A stretch of 64,000 nucleotides of DNA from Comamonas testosteroni (GTDB taxonomy: Bacteria; Pseudomonadota; Gammaproteobacteria; Burkholderiales; Burkholderiaceae_C). The notes under the pieces were generated by a model, which did not search any database, had not been told where the DNA came from, and saw nothing but the letters and a program-made list of their open reading frames with translations. Shown one piece after another: positions 8,997 to 21,122 of this stretch; within the stretch, counting starts at the first letter, position 1, and every line of letters starts with the position of its first letter. The position numbers were made by a program, and so were the translations under genes. The DNA lies in contig NZ_AWOR01000050.1 of NCBI RefSeq assembly GCF_000761245.1, positions 1 through 64,000 of the forward strand. Reading direction: 5' to 3'.

Positions 8997-9380
8997 ATGT
9001 ACATCGACAGCAGCAGCTATCCACTGGTCCGCATGAGCTACGAGCGTGACAAGGCCCAGCCAATGGACCGCTTGCTGGCGGATTTCTCGGCTCTGCTCGA
9101 TCGCGGCCAGGCCTTTGTCTTCTACAGCGACGGCGACATGTCCCAGGAGGATCGCTCGCCCGAGGAGCGCAAGCAGGTGGTGCTCTGGATGAAAGCCCGC
9201 CGCAGCCAGCTCAAAAGCCTGGTTCGCGCTCTGGTTCATGCCGAGCCCGATGCGCAAAAGCGAGAACAGGCCCAGGCCTTGGCGCAGATGTTCGGCAAGG
9301 CATGGGGTTATCCGATGCTGCTGGTGGCCTCCACGCATGAGGCGCGCGAGCGAGCGCTGGAGCTTCTTGAGAGCGATTGA
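8997..9380 (+). CDS. Small uncharacterised protein, possibly STAS/SpoIIAA-like
   Basis: This protein has 127 residues, a strong GGGAGG ribosome site before the ATG, no signal peptide and no membrane segment, so it should be cytosolic. I do not recognise a named family with certainty. The layout resembles small STAS-like proteins: an N-terminal strand (MYIDSSSYPLVRMSY), FVFYSDGDM, a charged helical region (WMKARRSQLKSLVRALVH) and a C-terminal PMLLVASTHEARERALELL that recalls the ending of that group. It lies about 175 bases downstream of the SoxR-type promoter and 20 bases before an AraC regulator, probably in one transcript. The long leader is otherwise empty. Confidence 0.6.
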   Translation: MYIDSSSYPLVRMSYERDKAQPMDRLLADFSALLDRGQAFVFYSDGDMSQEDRSPEERKQVVLWMKARRSQLKSLVRALVHAEPDAQKREQAQALAQMFGKAWGYPMLLVASTHEARERALELLESD

Positions 9381-9400
9381 AATGGAATGAGGGAAAAGCG

Positions 9401-10258
9401 ATGAATGCCGTGGATGAAGCCTCGCTGCAGGACAGGTTCGGAATGTGGGATCCCGACCAGGTGGACCGCCCGGTGATCGTGCTGCCCATGCAGTCGGGCC
9501 CGGGGGATTGGGGCATGGACTTCCATGCCCATCGCAAGAGTCAGCTCATGGTCACGAATGTGGGACTGATCACGCTGGAGACCGATGCTGGCGTCTGTGT
9601 GGTTCCGCCGCGCAGCGCCGCCTGGATCGAAGGCGGCATGCCGCATCGCGTCAGCTTCAGCGGCGCGGCCAGCGGCTACATCGTCTTCGTGGCAGCGGGG
9701 GCGGCGCGTCCAATGACCGGCCCCTGTCATGCGCTGGCGGTATCGCCATTTCTGAGTGCGCTACTGGAGCGCGTGCAGGCGTTGCCGCAGCACTACCGTG
9801 TTGATGACGGTGACGGCCGGTTGATGCAGGTGCTGATCGACGAGATCCAGGCGGCACAGCCCGAGGGTCTGCACCTGCCGATGCCGCGTGACCGGCGTCT
9901 GCGCCGCATGGCCAGCACCCTGTGCGCCGAGCCGCAGTTGCAGGTTCGGCTGGCCGATTGGGCGCAGCGCATAGGCATGAGCGAGCGCAGCATGACCCGG
10001 CTGTTTCTGGCCGAGACAGGCCTCACCGTCAACCAGTGGCGTCGTCAGCTCCATGTGCTTACCGCGCTGCAGCAGCTCTCGGAAGGGCAGCGCATACAGA
10101 CCGTGGCAGACGCCCTCGGCTACGAAAGTGCGCCTGCCTTCGTGACCATGTTCCGCAAGGCGGTGGGTAGCTCGCCGCGGCGCTTTCTGGCGCAGCGCAG
10201 AGCACCGCTGCAGCCTGCGTGGCCCGGGCTGCGGCCTGTGTCCGGGGCCTCGGTCTGA
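9401..10258 (+). CDS. AraC family regulator with N-terminal cupin domain
   Basis: The 285-residue protein has a cupin-type sensor at about residues 25-110 (MDFHAHRKSQLMV, CVVPPRSAAWIEGGMPHRV) and a C-terminal AraC double helix-turn-helix with WAQRIGMSERSMTRLFLAETG and VADALGYESAPAFVTMFRKAVG. I chose the ATG at 9401, which has GAGGGAAAAG seven bases upstream, over an in-frame start at 9377 inside the previous gene's end. It follows the small gene by 20 bases and lies 131 bases before the RND efflux operon on the same strand, so it is a natural candidate to control that pump. The effector is unknown. Confidence 0.88.
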   Translation: MNAVDEASLQDRFGMWDPDQVDRPVIVLPMQSGPGDWGMDFHAHRKSQLMVTNVGLITLETDAGVCVVPPRSAAWIEGGMPHRVSFSGAASGYIVFVAAGAARPMTGPCHALAVSPFLSALLERVQALPQHYRVDDGDGRLMQVLIDEIQAAQPEGLHLPMPRDRRLRRMASTLCAEPQLQVRLADWAQRIGMSERSMTRLFLAETGLTVNQWRRQLHVLTALQQLSEGQRIQTVADALGYESAPAFVTMFRKAVGSSPRRFLAQRRAPLQPAWPGLRPVSGASV

Positions 10259-10389
10259 AGGCCGGCAGGCCCCGTTTTCAACCTGTTTTCCACGACGTCC
10301 ATTGCGCGCCACGCGCTGCGCAGGGACGGGTGTGCCCGTAAAGCGCCGCAGCACGCCGTGCACGGCCGTTTCCTGAAGGAGAGAGTCTC

Positions 10390-11586
10390 ATGTTTGTCTT
10401 CCAAGCACCGCAGCTGCGGCCTACCATGCTTGCCAGCGCCGTGGCGGCGCTGGCCCTGCTTTCCGGCTGCAGCCGTTCCGGCGCGGGCGATGCACATGCC
10501 AGCAACGGCCCACCGCCCGCGCCCGAGGTGCAGGTGGCCGAGGTCGCCTTGCAGGCCATACGCCCCTGGGACGAGTTCAACGGCCGCATCGAGGCCGTGG
10601 AGTCGGTGCAGCTGCGCTCGCGCGTGTCGGGATATATCGAGCGCATCGCCTTCGTCGAAGGTCAGGAGGTGAAGAAGGGCCAGTTGCTGTTCGTGATCGA
10701 CCAGCGGCCCTATCGCGCGTCCCTGGCCAGCGCCCAGGCCCAGCTCGAACGCGCGCGTGCCGCTGCCGGGCTGGCGCAGACGCAGGATCAGCGCGCGCGC
10801 CAGCTGGTGGCCGAGAATGCGGTCTCGCGCGAGGAGGCAGACACAAGGGCCGCAACGCTGGCCCAGGCCACGGCCCAGGTGCGCGCGGCCGAGGCCGAGC
10901 TGGCTATCGCGCGGCTGCAGCTGGACTTCACCGAGGTGCGCGCGCCCATCACGGGCCGTGCCAGCCGCGCCCTGCTCACCGTAGGCAATATGGCCCAGGC
11001 CGACCAGAGCGTGCTGACCACCCTGGTCTCGCAGGACCCGGTGTATGTGTATTTCGATGCCGACGAGCACAGCTTTCTGCGCTACCAGAAGGCCGGTCTG
11101 GCCGGCCAGGGCCGCGCGGTGCGCATCGCCCTGGTCGGCGACGACGGCTTTGCCCATACGGGCACGCTGGACTTCAGCGACAACCAGCTGCAGCCGGGCA
11201 CGGGCACCATGCGCCTGCGCGCGCGTCTGGCCAACCCCGAGCGGACGCTGACGCCAGGCCTGTTTGCACGCGTGCAGATGCAAAGTGGCCCGCAGCGGCA
11301 GGAGGCCGAGCCCCAGGCGCTGCTGATCGACGACAAGGCCGTTCTCACCGACCAGGACCGCAAGTACGTCTATGTGGTGGGCGAAGGCAATCTGGCCGAG
11401 CGTCGCGACCTCACGCTGGGCCGCATGGTCGATGGCAGGCGCCTGGTGGAAAAGGGCCTGGCTGCGGGTGACCGGCTGGTGGTGGGCGGGGTGCAGCGCA
11501 TCTACTACCCCGGCATGCTCATCAATCCCAGGCCGGTGGCAGCAGCGGCAGCGGCCGCGCAACCCGCGCCGGCCGCTGTGCAGTAA
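10390..11586 (+). CDS. RND efflux periplasmic adaptor (MexE-like lipoprotein)
   Basis: The 398-residue membrane-fusion protein bridges the inner-membrane RND pump and the outer-membrane channel. A hydrophobic N-terminus ends in the lipobox LLSGCSRS, so it is probably lipid-anchored. The body follows MexE/AcrA order: a segment ending DEFNGRIEAVESVQLRSRVS, the lipoyl half-motif EGQEVKKGQLLFVID, an alanine-rich coiled coil from about 110 to 175, then the beta-barrel region (APITGRASRALLTVG). The very Ala/Pro-rich C-terminus is disordered. GAAGGAGAG precedes the ATG. First gene of a three-component pump operon; the AraC gene upstream is the likely regulator. Confidence 0.93.
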   Translation: MFVFQAPQLRPTMLASAVAALALLSGCSRSGAGDAHASNGPPPAPEVQVAEVALQAIRPWDEFNGRIEAVESVQLRSRVSGYIERIAFVEGQEVKKGQLLFVIDQRPYRASLASAQAQLERARAAAGLAQTQDQRARQLVAENAVSREEADTRAATLAQATAQVRAAEAELAIARLQLDFTEVRAPITGRASRALLTVGNMAQADQSVLTTLVSQDPVYVYFDADEHSFLRYQKAGLAGQGRAVRIALVGDDGFAHTGTLDFSDNQLQPGTGTMRLRARLANPERTLTPGLFARVQMQSGPQRQEAEPQALLIDDKAVLTDQDRKYVYVVGEGNLAERRDLTLGRMVDGRRLVEKGLAAGDRLVVGGVQRIYYPGMLINPRPVAAAAAAAQPAPAAVQ

Positions 11587-11597
11587 GGGGAAGTGCC

Positions 11598-14784
<3,187 letters not shown>

Positions 14785-14792
<8 letters not shown>

Positions 14793-16260
14793 GATCCCCC
14801 AACCTCTGCGCCGGCATGCGCTGGCATGGGCCGTGGCGGGCCTTTCGGCCCTGCTCGCAGGCTGCGCCGTAGGCCCCGATTTCCGCACGCCCGAGCTGCC
14901 CCAGGCCGGCGCGCAGTTCGCGCGGGCCGAGCCGCCTGCCAGCACGCAGCCTGCCAACGCGCCGCAGCCAGCCCCCGATGCCGCATTCTGGCGTCAGTTC
15001 CAGGATGCGCAGCTCACGCAGCTGGTCGAGCAGGCCCTGCGTGCCAACCAGGATCTGCGCGGCGCGCTGGCGCGGCTGGATGCGGTCCAGGCCCTGCTGC
15101 GCGAGAGCCGTCTTGATCAGCTTCCCACGCTCACCCTTTCGGGCCAGGCGCTGCAGCAAAGACGCAGCGAAAGCCAGGCAGCAAGCGGGCCGCGCAGCCA
15201 GCGCAGCTACAGCGCCGGCATCAACGCGAGCTGGGAGCTGGACCTGTTCGGTCGCGTGCGCCGCAGCATCGAGGCCGGCAGCGCCGAGCTGCGTGCCAGT
15301 GCCGCCGATCTGGCCGCGCTGCAGGTTGCCATTGCGGCCCAGGTCGCTGCCAGCTACGCCGATCTGCGCGGCTGGCAACAGCGCCTGCATCTGGCCGAGG
15401 CCAATGCCGCCAATCAGCAGGACACGCTGCGCCTGGTGCAGCTGCGGCTGGCCCATGGCAGCGGCTCCGACTTCGACCTGGCGCGCGCCCAGGCGCTGCT
15501 GGAGACCACGCGCTCGCGCATTCCGGCGCTGCAGGCTCAGATCGCCGTAGCCCAGCACCGCCTGGCCGTGCTCACCGGCCAGGTGCCCGAGGCACTGATC
15601 GCGGCGCTGGACGCGCCGGCCGCGTTGCCGCAACTGCCGCAGACCATCGCTCCCGGCACGCCCGCCGAGCTGTTGCGCCGTCGCCCCGATGTGGCAGCCG
15701 CCGAGGCGCGTCTGCATGCCGCCACGGCGCGGGTGGGTGTGGCTACGGCCGAGCTGTTCCCGCGACTGTCGCTGGGCGGCCTGCTGGGCAGCTCTGCCTT
15801 TGGTGCGGGCGCGCTGTTCGAGGCCGGCAGTGCCAGCCGAAGCGTATTTCTGGGCGTGGACTGGTCTTTTCTCGACGTGGGCCGCGTGCGCGCGCGCATC
15901 GCTGCCGGCGAGGCGGGCGCCCAGGCCGCGCTGGCCCAGTACCAGCAAAGCGTGCTGCTGGCGCTGGAGGACACGGAGAATGCCCTGGTGCTTCTCACGC
16001 GCACCCGCAGCGAGGACGCCCATCTGACCCAGGCCGCCGAGCAGCGTGCACGCGCCGAGCAGCTCGCGCAGCGCCGCTACCGCTTGGGCAGCGTGGGCCT
16101 GTACGAGGTGCTGGACGCGCAGCGCGACCTCTACGCGGCCCAGGACGCTGCGGCCGACAGCCGCGCGCGCGGCCTGCGTGCCGCCGTGGCGCTGTACCAG
16201 GCGCTGGCCGGTGGCTGGGAGGGGCAGCCGCCTGCCAGGCCTATGATGGCGTTGCAATGA
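14785..16260 (+). CDS. Outer-membrane efflux channel lipoprotein (OprM/OprN/NodT family)
   Basis: The 491-residue protein begins with a signal peptide ending in the lipobox LLAGCAVGPDF, the NodT-type start. It then carries two repeated coiled-coil OEP domains, including the segments AAQVAASYADLRGWQQRL and ALLLGSSAF-type turns, and a C-terminal repeat ending RYRLGSVGLYEVLDAQRDLY. It forms the trimeric outer-membrane exit duct for the upstream pump. I chose the ATG at 14785, with CTGGAGAG before it, over an in-frame ATG at 14758 that lies wholly inside the permease gene. The stop overlaps the alkB start as ATGA. Confidence 0.93.
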
Positions 16261-16931
16261 CGCTTTCGCTGTTTCCTCTCGACCCCCTGCCCGCCGAAAC
16301 CATTGATGACGGCGCCGTGCTGCTGCGCGGCTTCGCGGCAGCCGAGGAGCAGCGCTGGGTGGCCGAGGTGACGGCCTTGCAGACGCGGGCCGCATTTCGC
16401 ACCATGCAGGTGCCCGGGGGCAAGTTCATGTCGGTGGCGATCAGCAACGCCGGCGGCTGGGGCTGGATTTCGGATCTGCAGGGCTATCGCTACAGCGCCG
16501 TCGATCCGCAAACCGGAAAGCCCTGGCCTGCCATTCCCGCTTTTCTGGGCGAGCAGGCGGCCAGGGCTGCGGCGCTGGCCGGCTATCTGGGCTTTGCGCC
16601 CGATGCCTGCCTGATCAACCGCTATCAGCCGAGCGCGCGCATGGGTTTGCACCGCGATCAGGACGAGAGCGACTTTGCTGCGCCCATAGTCTCGGTCTCG
16701 CTGGGCCTGGCTTGCAGCTTTCTCTGGGGCGGGCTGACACGCCACAGTCCCACCCGGCGCCTGGCGCTCACTCATGGCGATGTGCTGGTCTGGGGCGGGC
16801 CCTCGCGCCTGGTGTTTCATGGCGTCGCCCCGCTCAAGCAGGGCCAGCACCCGCTGCTTGGCAATGAACGCTGGAATCTGACGTTCCGCATGGCCAAGGC
16901 TCGCTACCCGGCAGGCCTGCCATCGGAATAG
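16257..16931 (+). CDS. alkB: Alpha-ketoglutarate-dependent DNA/RNA dealkylase AlkB
   Basis: AlkB removes methyl groups from 1-methyladenine and 3-methylcytosine by Fe(II)/2-oxoglutarate oxidation. The 224-residue protein keeps all key residues: the iron ligands His132, Asp134 (LHRDQDESDF) and His188 (VFHGV), and the 2-oxoglutarate arginines in RWNLTFR (Arg205 and Arg211). NRYQPSARMGLH and SLGLACSFLWGG are the usual flanking motifs. The gene overlaps the channel gene by four bases (ATGA), so it is translationally coupled to an efflux operon. In E. coli alkB instead follows ada. Length and reading frame are normal. Confidence 0.95.
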   Translation: MTLSLFPLDPLPAETIDDGAVLLRGFAAAEEQRWVAEVTALQTRAAFRTMQVPGGKFMSVAISNAGGWGWISDLQGYRYSAVDPQTGKPWPAIPAFLGEQAARAAALAGYLGFAPDACLINRYQPSARMGLHRDQDESDFAAPIVSVSLGLACSFLWGGLTRHSPTRRLALTHGDVLVWGGPSRLVFHGVAPLKQGQHPLLGNERWNLTFRMAKARYPAGLPSE

Positions 16932-16997
16932 GCGCTGGCAGCAGGGCAATGCCCGGCTGTCCGGCAAAGCCTGCCAGCTTTCCTACAATGGCGGCCT

Positions 16998-18074
16998 ATG
17001 AGCCAGTCGCACCCCACCCCCGCCTACACCCGAGCCCAGGAGCTGCCCGCAACGCTTGCCAAGCGCCTCGTCATTCTTGACGGCGCCATGGGCACCATGA
17101 TTCAGCGTTTCAAGCTGGGCGAGGCGCAGTATCGCGGCGAAGGCTATGCCGGTGCCGACGGTGCGGGCGAGCGCTTCAAGGACTTCGCCCATGACGTCAA
17201 GGGCAACAACGAGCTGCTGTCGCTGACCCGTCCCGACGTGATTCGCGACATTCATGAGAAATACCTGGCTGCCGGCGCCGATCTGATCGAGACCAACACC
17301 TTTGGTGCGACCACGATTGCGCAGGAGGACTATCACATGGCCGATCTGGCCTATGAGATGAACCTCAAGAGCGCCCAGCTGGCGCGTGCGGCCTGCGACA
17401 AGTACAGCACGCCCGATCACAAGCGCTATGTGGCCGGCGCCCTGGGCCCCACGCCCAAGACGGCCTCCATCAGCCCCGATGTGAATGACCCCGCCGCGCG
17501 CAACATCACCTTCGAGCAGTTGCGTCAGGCCTATCTGGAGCAGACGCTGGCGCTGATTGAAGGCGGTGCCGACGTGATCCTGGTCGAGACCATCTTCGAC
17601 ACCCTCAACGCCAAGGCCGCGCTGTTTGCCGTGGACGAGGCCTTCGAGCAGACCGGCGAGCGCCTGCCCATCATGATCAGCGGCACGGTGACCGATGCCT
17701 CGGGTCGCATTCTGAGCGGACAGACCGTGACGGCCTTCTGGCACAGCGTGCGCCATAGCAACCCGCTGTCCGTGGGCCTGAACTGCGCGCTGGGTGCCAC
17801 GCTGATGCGTCCCTATGTGCAGGAGCTGGCCAAGGCGGCTCCCGACACCTTCATCAGCTGCTACCCCAATGCCGGCCTGCCCAATCCCATGAGCGACACC
17901 GGTTTTGACGAAACGCCCGAGATCACCAGCCGTCTGGTGCACGAGTTTGCGGCCGAAGGTCTGGTCAATATCGTGGGCGGCTGCTGCGGCACCACGCCCG
18001 ACCATATCGGTGCCATTGCCAAGGCCGTGCAGAACACGACCACGCGCAAGCTGTTCTACCCGGCAGAAGCCTGA
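16998..18074 (+). CDS. metH: Split methionine synthase: homocysteine-binding domain (MetH N-terminal part)
   Basis: The 358-residue protein covers only the homocysteine S-methyltransferase barrel of cobalamin-dependent MetH. Signatures are [12 protein letters not shown] near the start, [13 protein letters not shown], and the zinc-binding cysteines Cys263 (GLNCALGA) and Cys329/Cys330 ([12 protein letters not shown]). Full MetH is about 1200 residues; in many Burkholderiales the protein is encoded as this domain plus a separate folate/cobalamin polypeptide. The frame ends cleanly with a TGA after YPAEA, so this is a natural split and not a truncation. The partner gene is not in this window: the next gene is unrelated. 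Confidence 0.92.
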   Translation: MSQSHPTPAYTRAQELPATLAKRLVILDGAMGTMIQRFKLGEAQYRGEGYAGADGAGERFKDFAHDVKGNNELLSLTRPDVIRDIHEKYLAAGADLIETNTFGATTIAQEDYHMADLAYEMNLKSAQLARAACDKYSTPDHKRYVAGALGPTPKTASISPDVNDPAARNITFEQLRQAYLEQTLALIEGGADVILVETIFDTLNAKAALFAVDEAFEQTGERLPIMISGTVTDASGRILSGQTVTAFWHSVRHSNPLSVGLNCALGATLMRPYVQELAKAAPDTFISCYPNAGLPNPMSDTGFDETPEITSRLVHEFAAEGLVNIVGGCCGTTPDHIGAIAKAVQNTTTRKLFYPAEA

Positions 18075-18258
18075 TTCTGCCCGCAATGGTTCGTCCCTGG
18101 CGCGCGCTTCTGATCGCAGGCTGAACCACGCGGCCCCGGCGCGGGAACCCCTGGTGCTGGAGCCACAAGCGCTGGCTGCTCTTTTTTGCGATGCTTATCC
18201 GCAGGGGGCGGGCACAATGGCCTGATTCCGGCTTTGATGCCCCAGCACTGATGACCGC

Positions 18259-19404
18259 ATGACTGCACCACTGCAACCCGTTGCCCCCGTACTGCCCGTG
18301 TCCGTTCCCACGGGCCAGGCGGCTGCGCAGGCCGGCAATGTGGCGGCAGCCGCTGCCTCAGGCCTTCCCGCAGCGCAGCAACTGCCTGCCGCTCAAGCTG
18401 CGTCCCCGGCGACCAGCATGGTGCAGTGGTCGCCGCAAACCTTGCAGAACCTCAAGCTCCAGGCCTTTGAGCATCTGATTGCGCAGCTGGCCCTGCAGGT
18501 GCAAGCGCAGCCCGGTGCGCCTGCGGCGAGCTGGCCCAGTCAGGGCCTGCCAGCGGCCGTGCAGCAATTTGTGCAAGGCCTGCTCGCGCAGGTTCAGGTC
18601 AGCCTTCAGGGACAGGCGCAGCCCTTGCAACTGCTGGCCGGCCAGCAGGGATCGGTTGCGCTGATGCAGGCCTTGGCGCAGGCTGCGGCGTCTGGCGCAC
18701 AGCCACCCAGCTCGGCTTTGCAGACGGCTGCGGCCCTGTCGCCCACGGCGGCTGTGGCGCTGGAGCAGGCGCAGCAGGGCATGGCGGCTGCACCTGCAGG
18801 AGGCGCTGCCGCACCGCGTCTGCCCCAACTGCAGAACTGGCTGGTGCAGCAAGGCACGCTGGTCACGCCGCAAGGCGAACGCAGCTTTTCCCTGACATTG
18901 CAGGTGCCCGCCGCCTGGGCGCAGGCTGTTGGCGCGCCAAGCATCCCGGCAGCCCAGGGACCGGGGACGGCCCTGCGCCTGCCCATGGCGGATCCGGGTG
19001 TCTTGAGCAGCGGCCCTCTGGCTCTGGTGGTGCAGCCGCAGTCGTCGGCGGCGACCACCACGCTTGCCACCAGCGCGTTGCTGTGGCTGGAGCTGCAGCC
19101 CGTCGCGGCGAGCGCGGCTCAGGCGACGCCGGCACAGATGGCCGGTCTGCCCCTGGCCCTGCCCGCACCGGCTCTGGCGCAGGAAGTGCAGCAGTTGCTG
19201 CAAAACAAGTCCGATCCCTGGCTGATGATGGCTGCGGCCCAGGCTGCCAATGCCCTGCCTGTGCCGCGCCGCAGCAGCGAGCACCGCTCGCATCTATGCA
19301 TGACCGAAGGCTGTCAGTACCAGGGCCTGGCACCCTGCGCCCAGCCGTTTTGCAGCGAAATGAACCGCATCTGGGCTGCTTCCGGCGTGGCGCGCAGCGG
19401 CTGA
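18259..19404 (+). CDS. Ala/Gln-rich protein with a C-terminal four-cysteine motif, function unknown
   Basis: The 381-residue protein is about half alanine and glutamine in its first 200 residues, with no clear signal peptide or membrane segment. The middle (LTLQVPAAWAQAVG, LWLELQPV) faintly recalls the C-terminal domain of flagellar hook-length protein FliK; I would not name it on that alone. The last 40 residues differ: cysteines at 347, 352, 360 and 365 form CX4CX7CX4C (CMTEGCQYQGLAPCAQPFC), which could bind zinc or a cluster. It is 184 bases after metH with no flagellar genes near. Start ATG at 18259 has no strong ribosome site, so the exact N-terminus is uncertain. Confidence 0.6.
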   Translation: MTAPLQPVAPVLPVSVPTGQAAAQAGNVAAAAASGLPAAQQLPAAQAASPATSMVQWSPQTLQNLKLQAFEHLIAQLALQVQAQPGAPAASWPSQGLPAAVQQFVQGLLAQVQVSLQGQAQPLQLLAGQQGSVALMQALAQAAASGAQPPSSALQTAAALSPTAAVALEQAQQGMAAAPAGGAAAPRLPQLQNWLVQQGTLVTPQGERSFSLTLQVPAAWAQAVGAPSIPAAQGPGTALRLPMADPGVLSSGPLALVVQPQSSAATTTLATSALLWLELQPVAASAAQATPAQMAGLPLALPAPALAQEVQQLLQNKSDPWLMMAAAQAANALPVPRRSSEHRSHLCMTEGCQYQGLAPCAQPFCSEMNRIWAASGVARSG

Positions 19405-19662
19405 ACCAAGCTGACGCTGGGCTGGACTCTGCCAAGGCCCAACTTTCATAATGCGTCTCGTTGCCTGCTTTTTGAGCAGGCTTCTCGGGTCGGAATTGGC
19501 AGCCCAGCTGCCAGCCATGTTCCGGCTGTCTTCAGTGCATCAGGCCGTGCCTGACTGCCTGTCATCGCCTCATCTCACAGGTCTTCGACCTTCTCTGTCT
19601 TCTGCTGTGCCAAGGGCTGGCTGCGGGGGCAGTGACTTCACAATTCAAGGAGAACCACCGGC

Positions 19663-20658
19663 ATGCGCTTGCGTACTGGCATTGCTTGTTCCACATGTTT
19701 CACTCTTTTGTCTGCCGTGCAGCCTGCGGCAGCCCAGTCTTCCAACGTCAGCATTGGCGGCCTGATCGATGGCGGCATCTATCGCGGCTTTGATGGCACG
19801 GCCCAGGCCGGCACGATTCAGCGCAGCAATCTGGCCATTGCCGGCTGGGAAGATCTGGGCGGCGGCCTCAAGGCCACCTTCCGTCTGAGCGCGCGTTTCG
19901 ATATCGACACCGGGCGTCTGGAGGATCAGGGCAGCAAGCCGTTCTGGCACGACGAGTCCACGGTGGGCCTGCAAGGCGGTTTTGGCCACGTGCGCCTGGG
20001 TCGCGCCCTGTCGGCCATGTGGTCGCAGGACTGGAAATTCGACCCCTGGGCCAACTTCAACCGCATTTCCTCGCCGGCCTGGTACCAGTGGCACTACCTC
20101 ACGCCTACCGACCGCTACAGCAACAACGGCACGGCCGAGTATGGGCGCATGGCCAACGGCATCTTCTACGACTCGCCCACGGTGGGCGGATTCACCCTGC
20201 ATCTGAGCGCCTCGCCCGAGCGCACCGAGGTGCCGCTTACCTTGCGCCGTGAGGGGCGTGGCTACTCGGCCTCTCTCAACTATGACTCGGACAGCCTGAG
20301 CGGCATGCTGGCCTTCGAGCGCAACGGCAGCGGTGACAAGGACACTTTCGTGGCTGGCAAATACCGCTTTGGCGCAGCCGCCGTGATGGCCGCCTGGGAC
20401 TACTCGCGCGTGGCCCAGACGGCACTCTCGGCCAAGGCCCTGACGCTGGGCGCGACCTACCAGATGGGGCAGACCACGCTGAAGGCCGGCTATGGCCGCC
20501 AGCGCATGCAGGAGCAGACCAATCATTTCTACTCCCTGGGGGCCGACTACGCGCTGTCCAAGCGCACCACGCTCTATGCCAGTCTGGGCCGCAAGAGCTA
20601 CGAGTACGGCGCGGATTCGGGAACTTCGTTCGGTGTGGGCGTGGCGCACGCCTTCTGA
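19663..20658 (+). CDS. Gram-negative outer-membrane porin (betaproteobacterial type)
   Basis: The 331-residue protein has a signal peptide ending PAAAQ (about residue 25), then SSNVSIGGLIDGGIYRGF, the usual first strand of neisserial/Comamonas-type general porins. Alternating beta strands follow, as does the family pair QRSNLAIAGWEDLGGGLKA and GFGHVRLGR. It ends in an outer-membrane sorting signal with terminal phenylalanine (GVGVAHAF). CAAGGAGAA precedes the ATG. It forms a trimeric diffusion channel for small solutes. The 258-base region upstream holds a small hairpin (GCCTGCT ... AGCAGGC, 19463-19481) and no gene I can support. A good terminator follows at 20679. Confidence 0.9.
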   Translation: MRLRTGIACSTCFTLLSAVQPAAAQSSNVSIGGLIDGGIYRGFDGTAQAGTIQRSNLAIAGWEDLGGGLKATFRLSARFDIDTGRLEDQGSKPFWHDESTVGLQGGFGHVRLGRALSAMWSQDWKFDPWANFNRISSPAWYQWHYLTPTDRYSNNGTAEYGRMANGIFYDSPTVGGFTLHLSASPERTEVPLTLRREGRGYSASLNYDSDSLSGMLAFERNGSGDKDTFVAGKYRFGAAAVMAAWDYSRVAQTALSAKALTLGATYQMGQTTLKAGYGRQRMQEQTNHFYSLGADYALSKRTTLYASLGRKSYEYGADSGTSFGVGVAHAF

Positions 20659-20678
20659 GCCCAGGCTTCCCGCCCTCC

Positions 20679-20704
20679 AGCCGCAGCCTTGCTGCGGCTT
20701 TTTT
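20679..20704 (+). terminator. Rho-independent terminator after the porin gene
   Basis: Stem AGCCGCAG (20679-20686) pairs with CTGCGGCT (20692-20699) around a five-base loop and runs straight into TTTTT. It lies 21 bases after the porin stop. Confidence 0.85.
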
Positions 20705-20705
20705 G

Positions 20706-21122
20706 CGCTCGGTGTGAATGTCCAACAAGAGTTGAGGGAATTAAATCCGCCAGTTTTGGGTGTTTGTCCGCCTTTGCACGGACGGCACAGCACTGTTTTT
20801 GGCCCTGAGTCGGACCTTGTCCGGGTAAAAATCGCCAAAAACCGTGTTTTTTGACGATATCTACGCTCTTCCTCGTTGAAATCCAGGGTGTGAATCTGGT
20901 GCATTGCGTTGAATTGAGCGCACAAGGGCTGCAGTTGACGGAAGTTATGGCTGGCTGTTTCGAATATGCGCTGAAAATCCGTCAAATGCATTGAAATGAC
21001 ATTCAAAAATAGCGCTTCTTGCTGCAACTCTTTGGTGGTCAACTATTTGCATGCGGGCTCTGTAAATCCTTGATTTTTTTGCCCAAAATGCGCGGCATTC
21101 CCCCGATTGAGGAGAGACCGCG
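20706..21122. other. AT-richer 417-base gap before bioB, no supported gene
   Basis: Composition here is clearly less GC-rich than the flanks, with runs such as AAAAATCGCCAAAAACCG and GATTTTTTTGCCC. Two small hairpins occur (GTCCG...CGGAC near 20770; CGGACCTTGTCCG near 20811). The minus strand reads without a stop from a TTG at 21042 down past 20710, giving a non-Ala-rich text (TTKELQQEALFLNVISMHLT...), but there is no ATG start with a ribosome site and it runs into the porin gene. I see no BirA-type operator. The 3' end carries GAGGAGAG, the bioB ribosome site. It could be a remnant gene or a long leader. Confidence 0.4.

Noticed and set aside
21040-21122. BirA- or BioR-type operator before bioB
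   Set aside because: I looked for TTGTAAACC/GGTTTACAA and for TTAT-N2-ATAA palindromes. Only a poor single half-site (CTGTAAATCC) is present.
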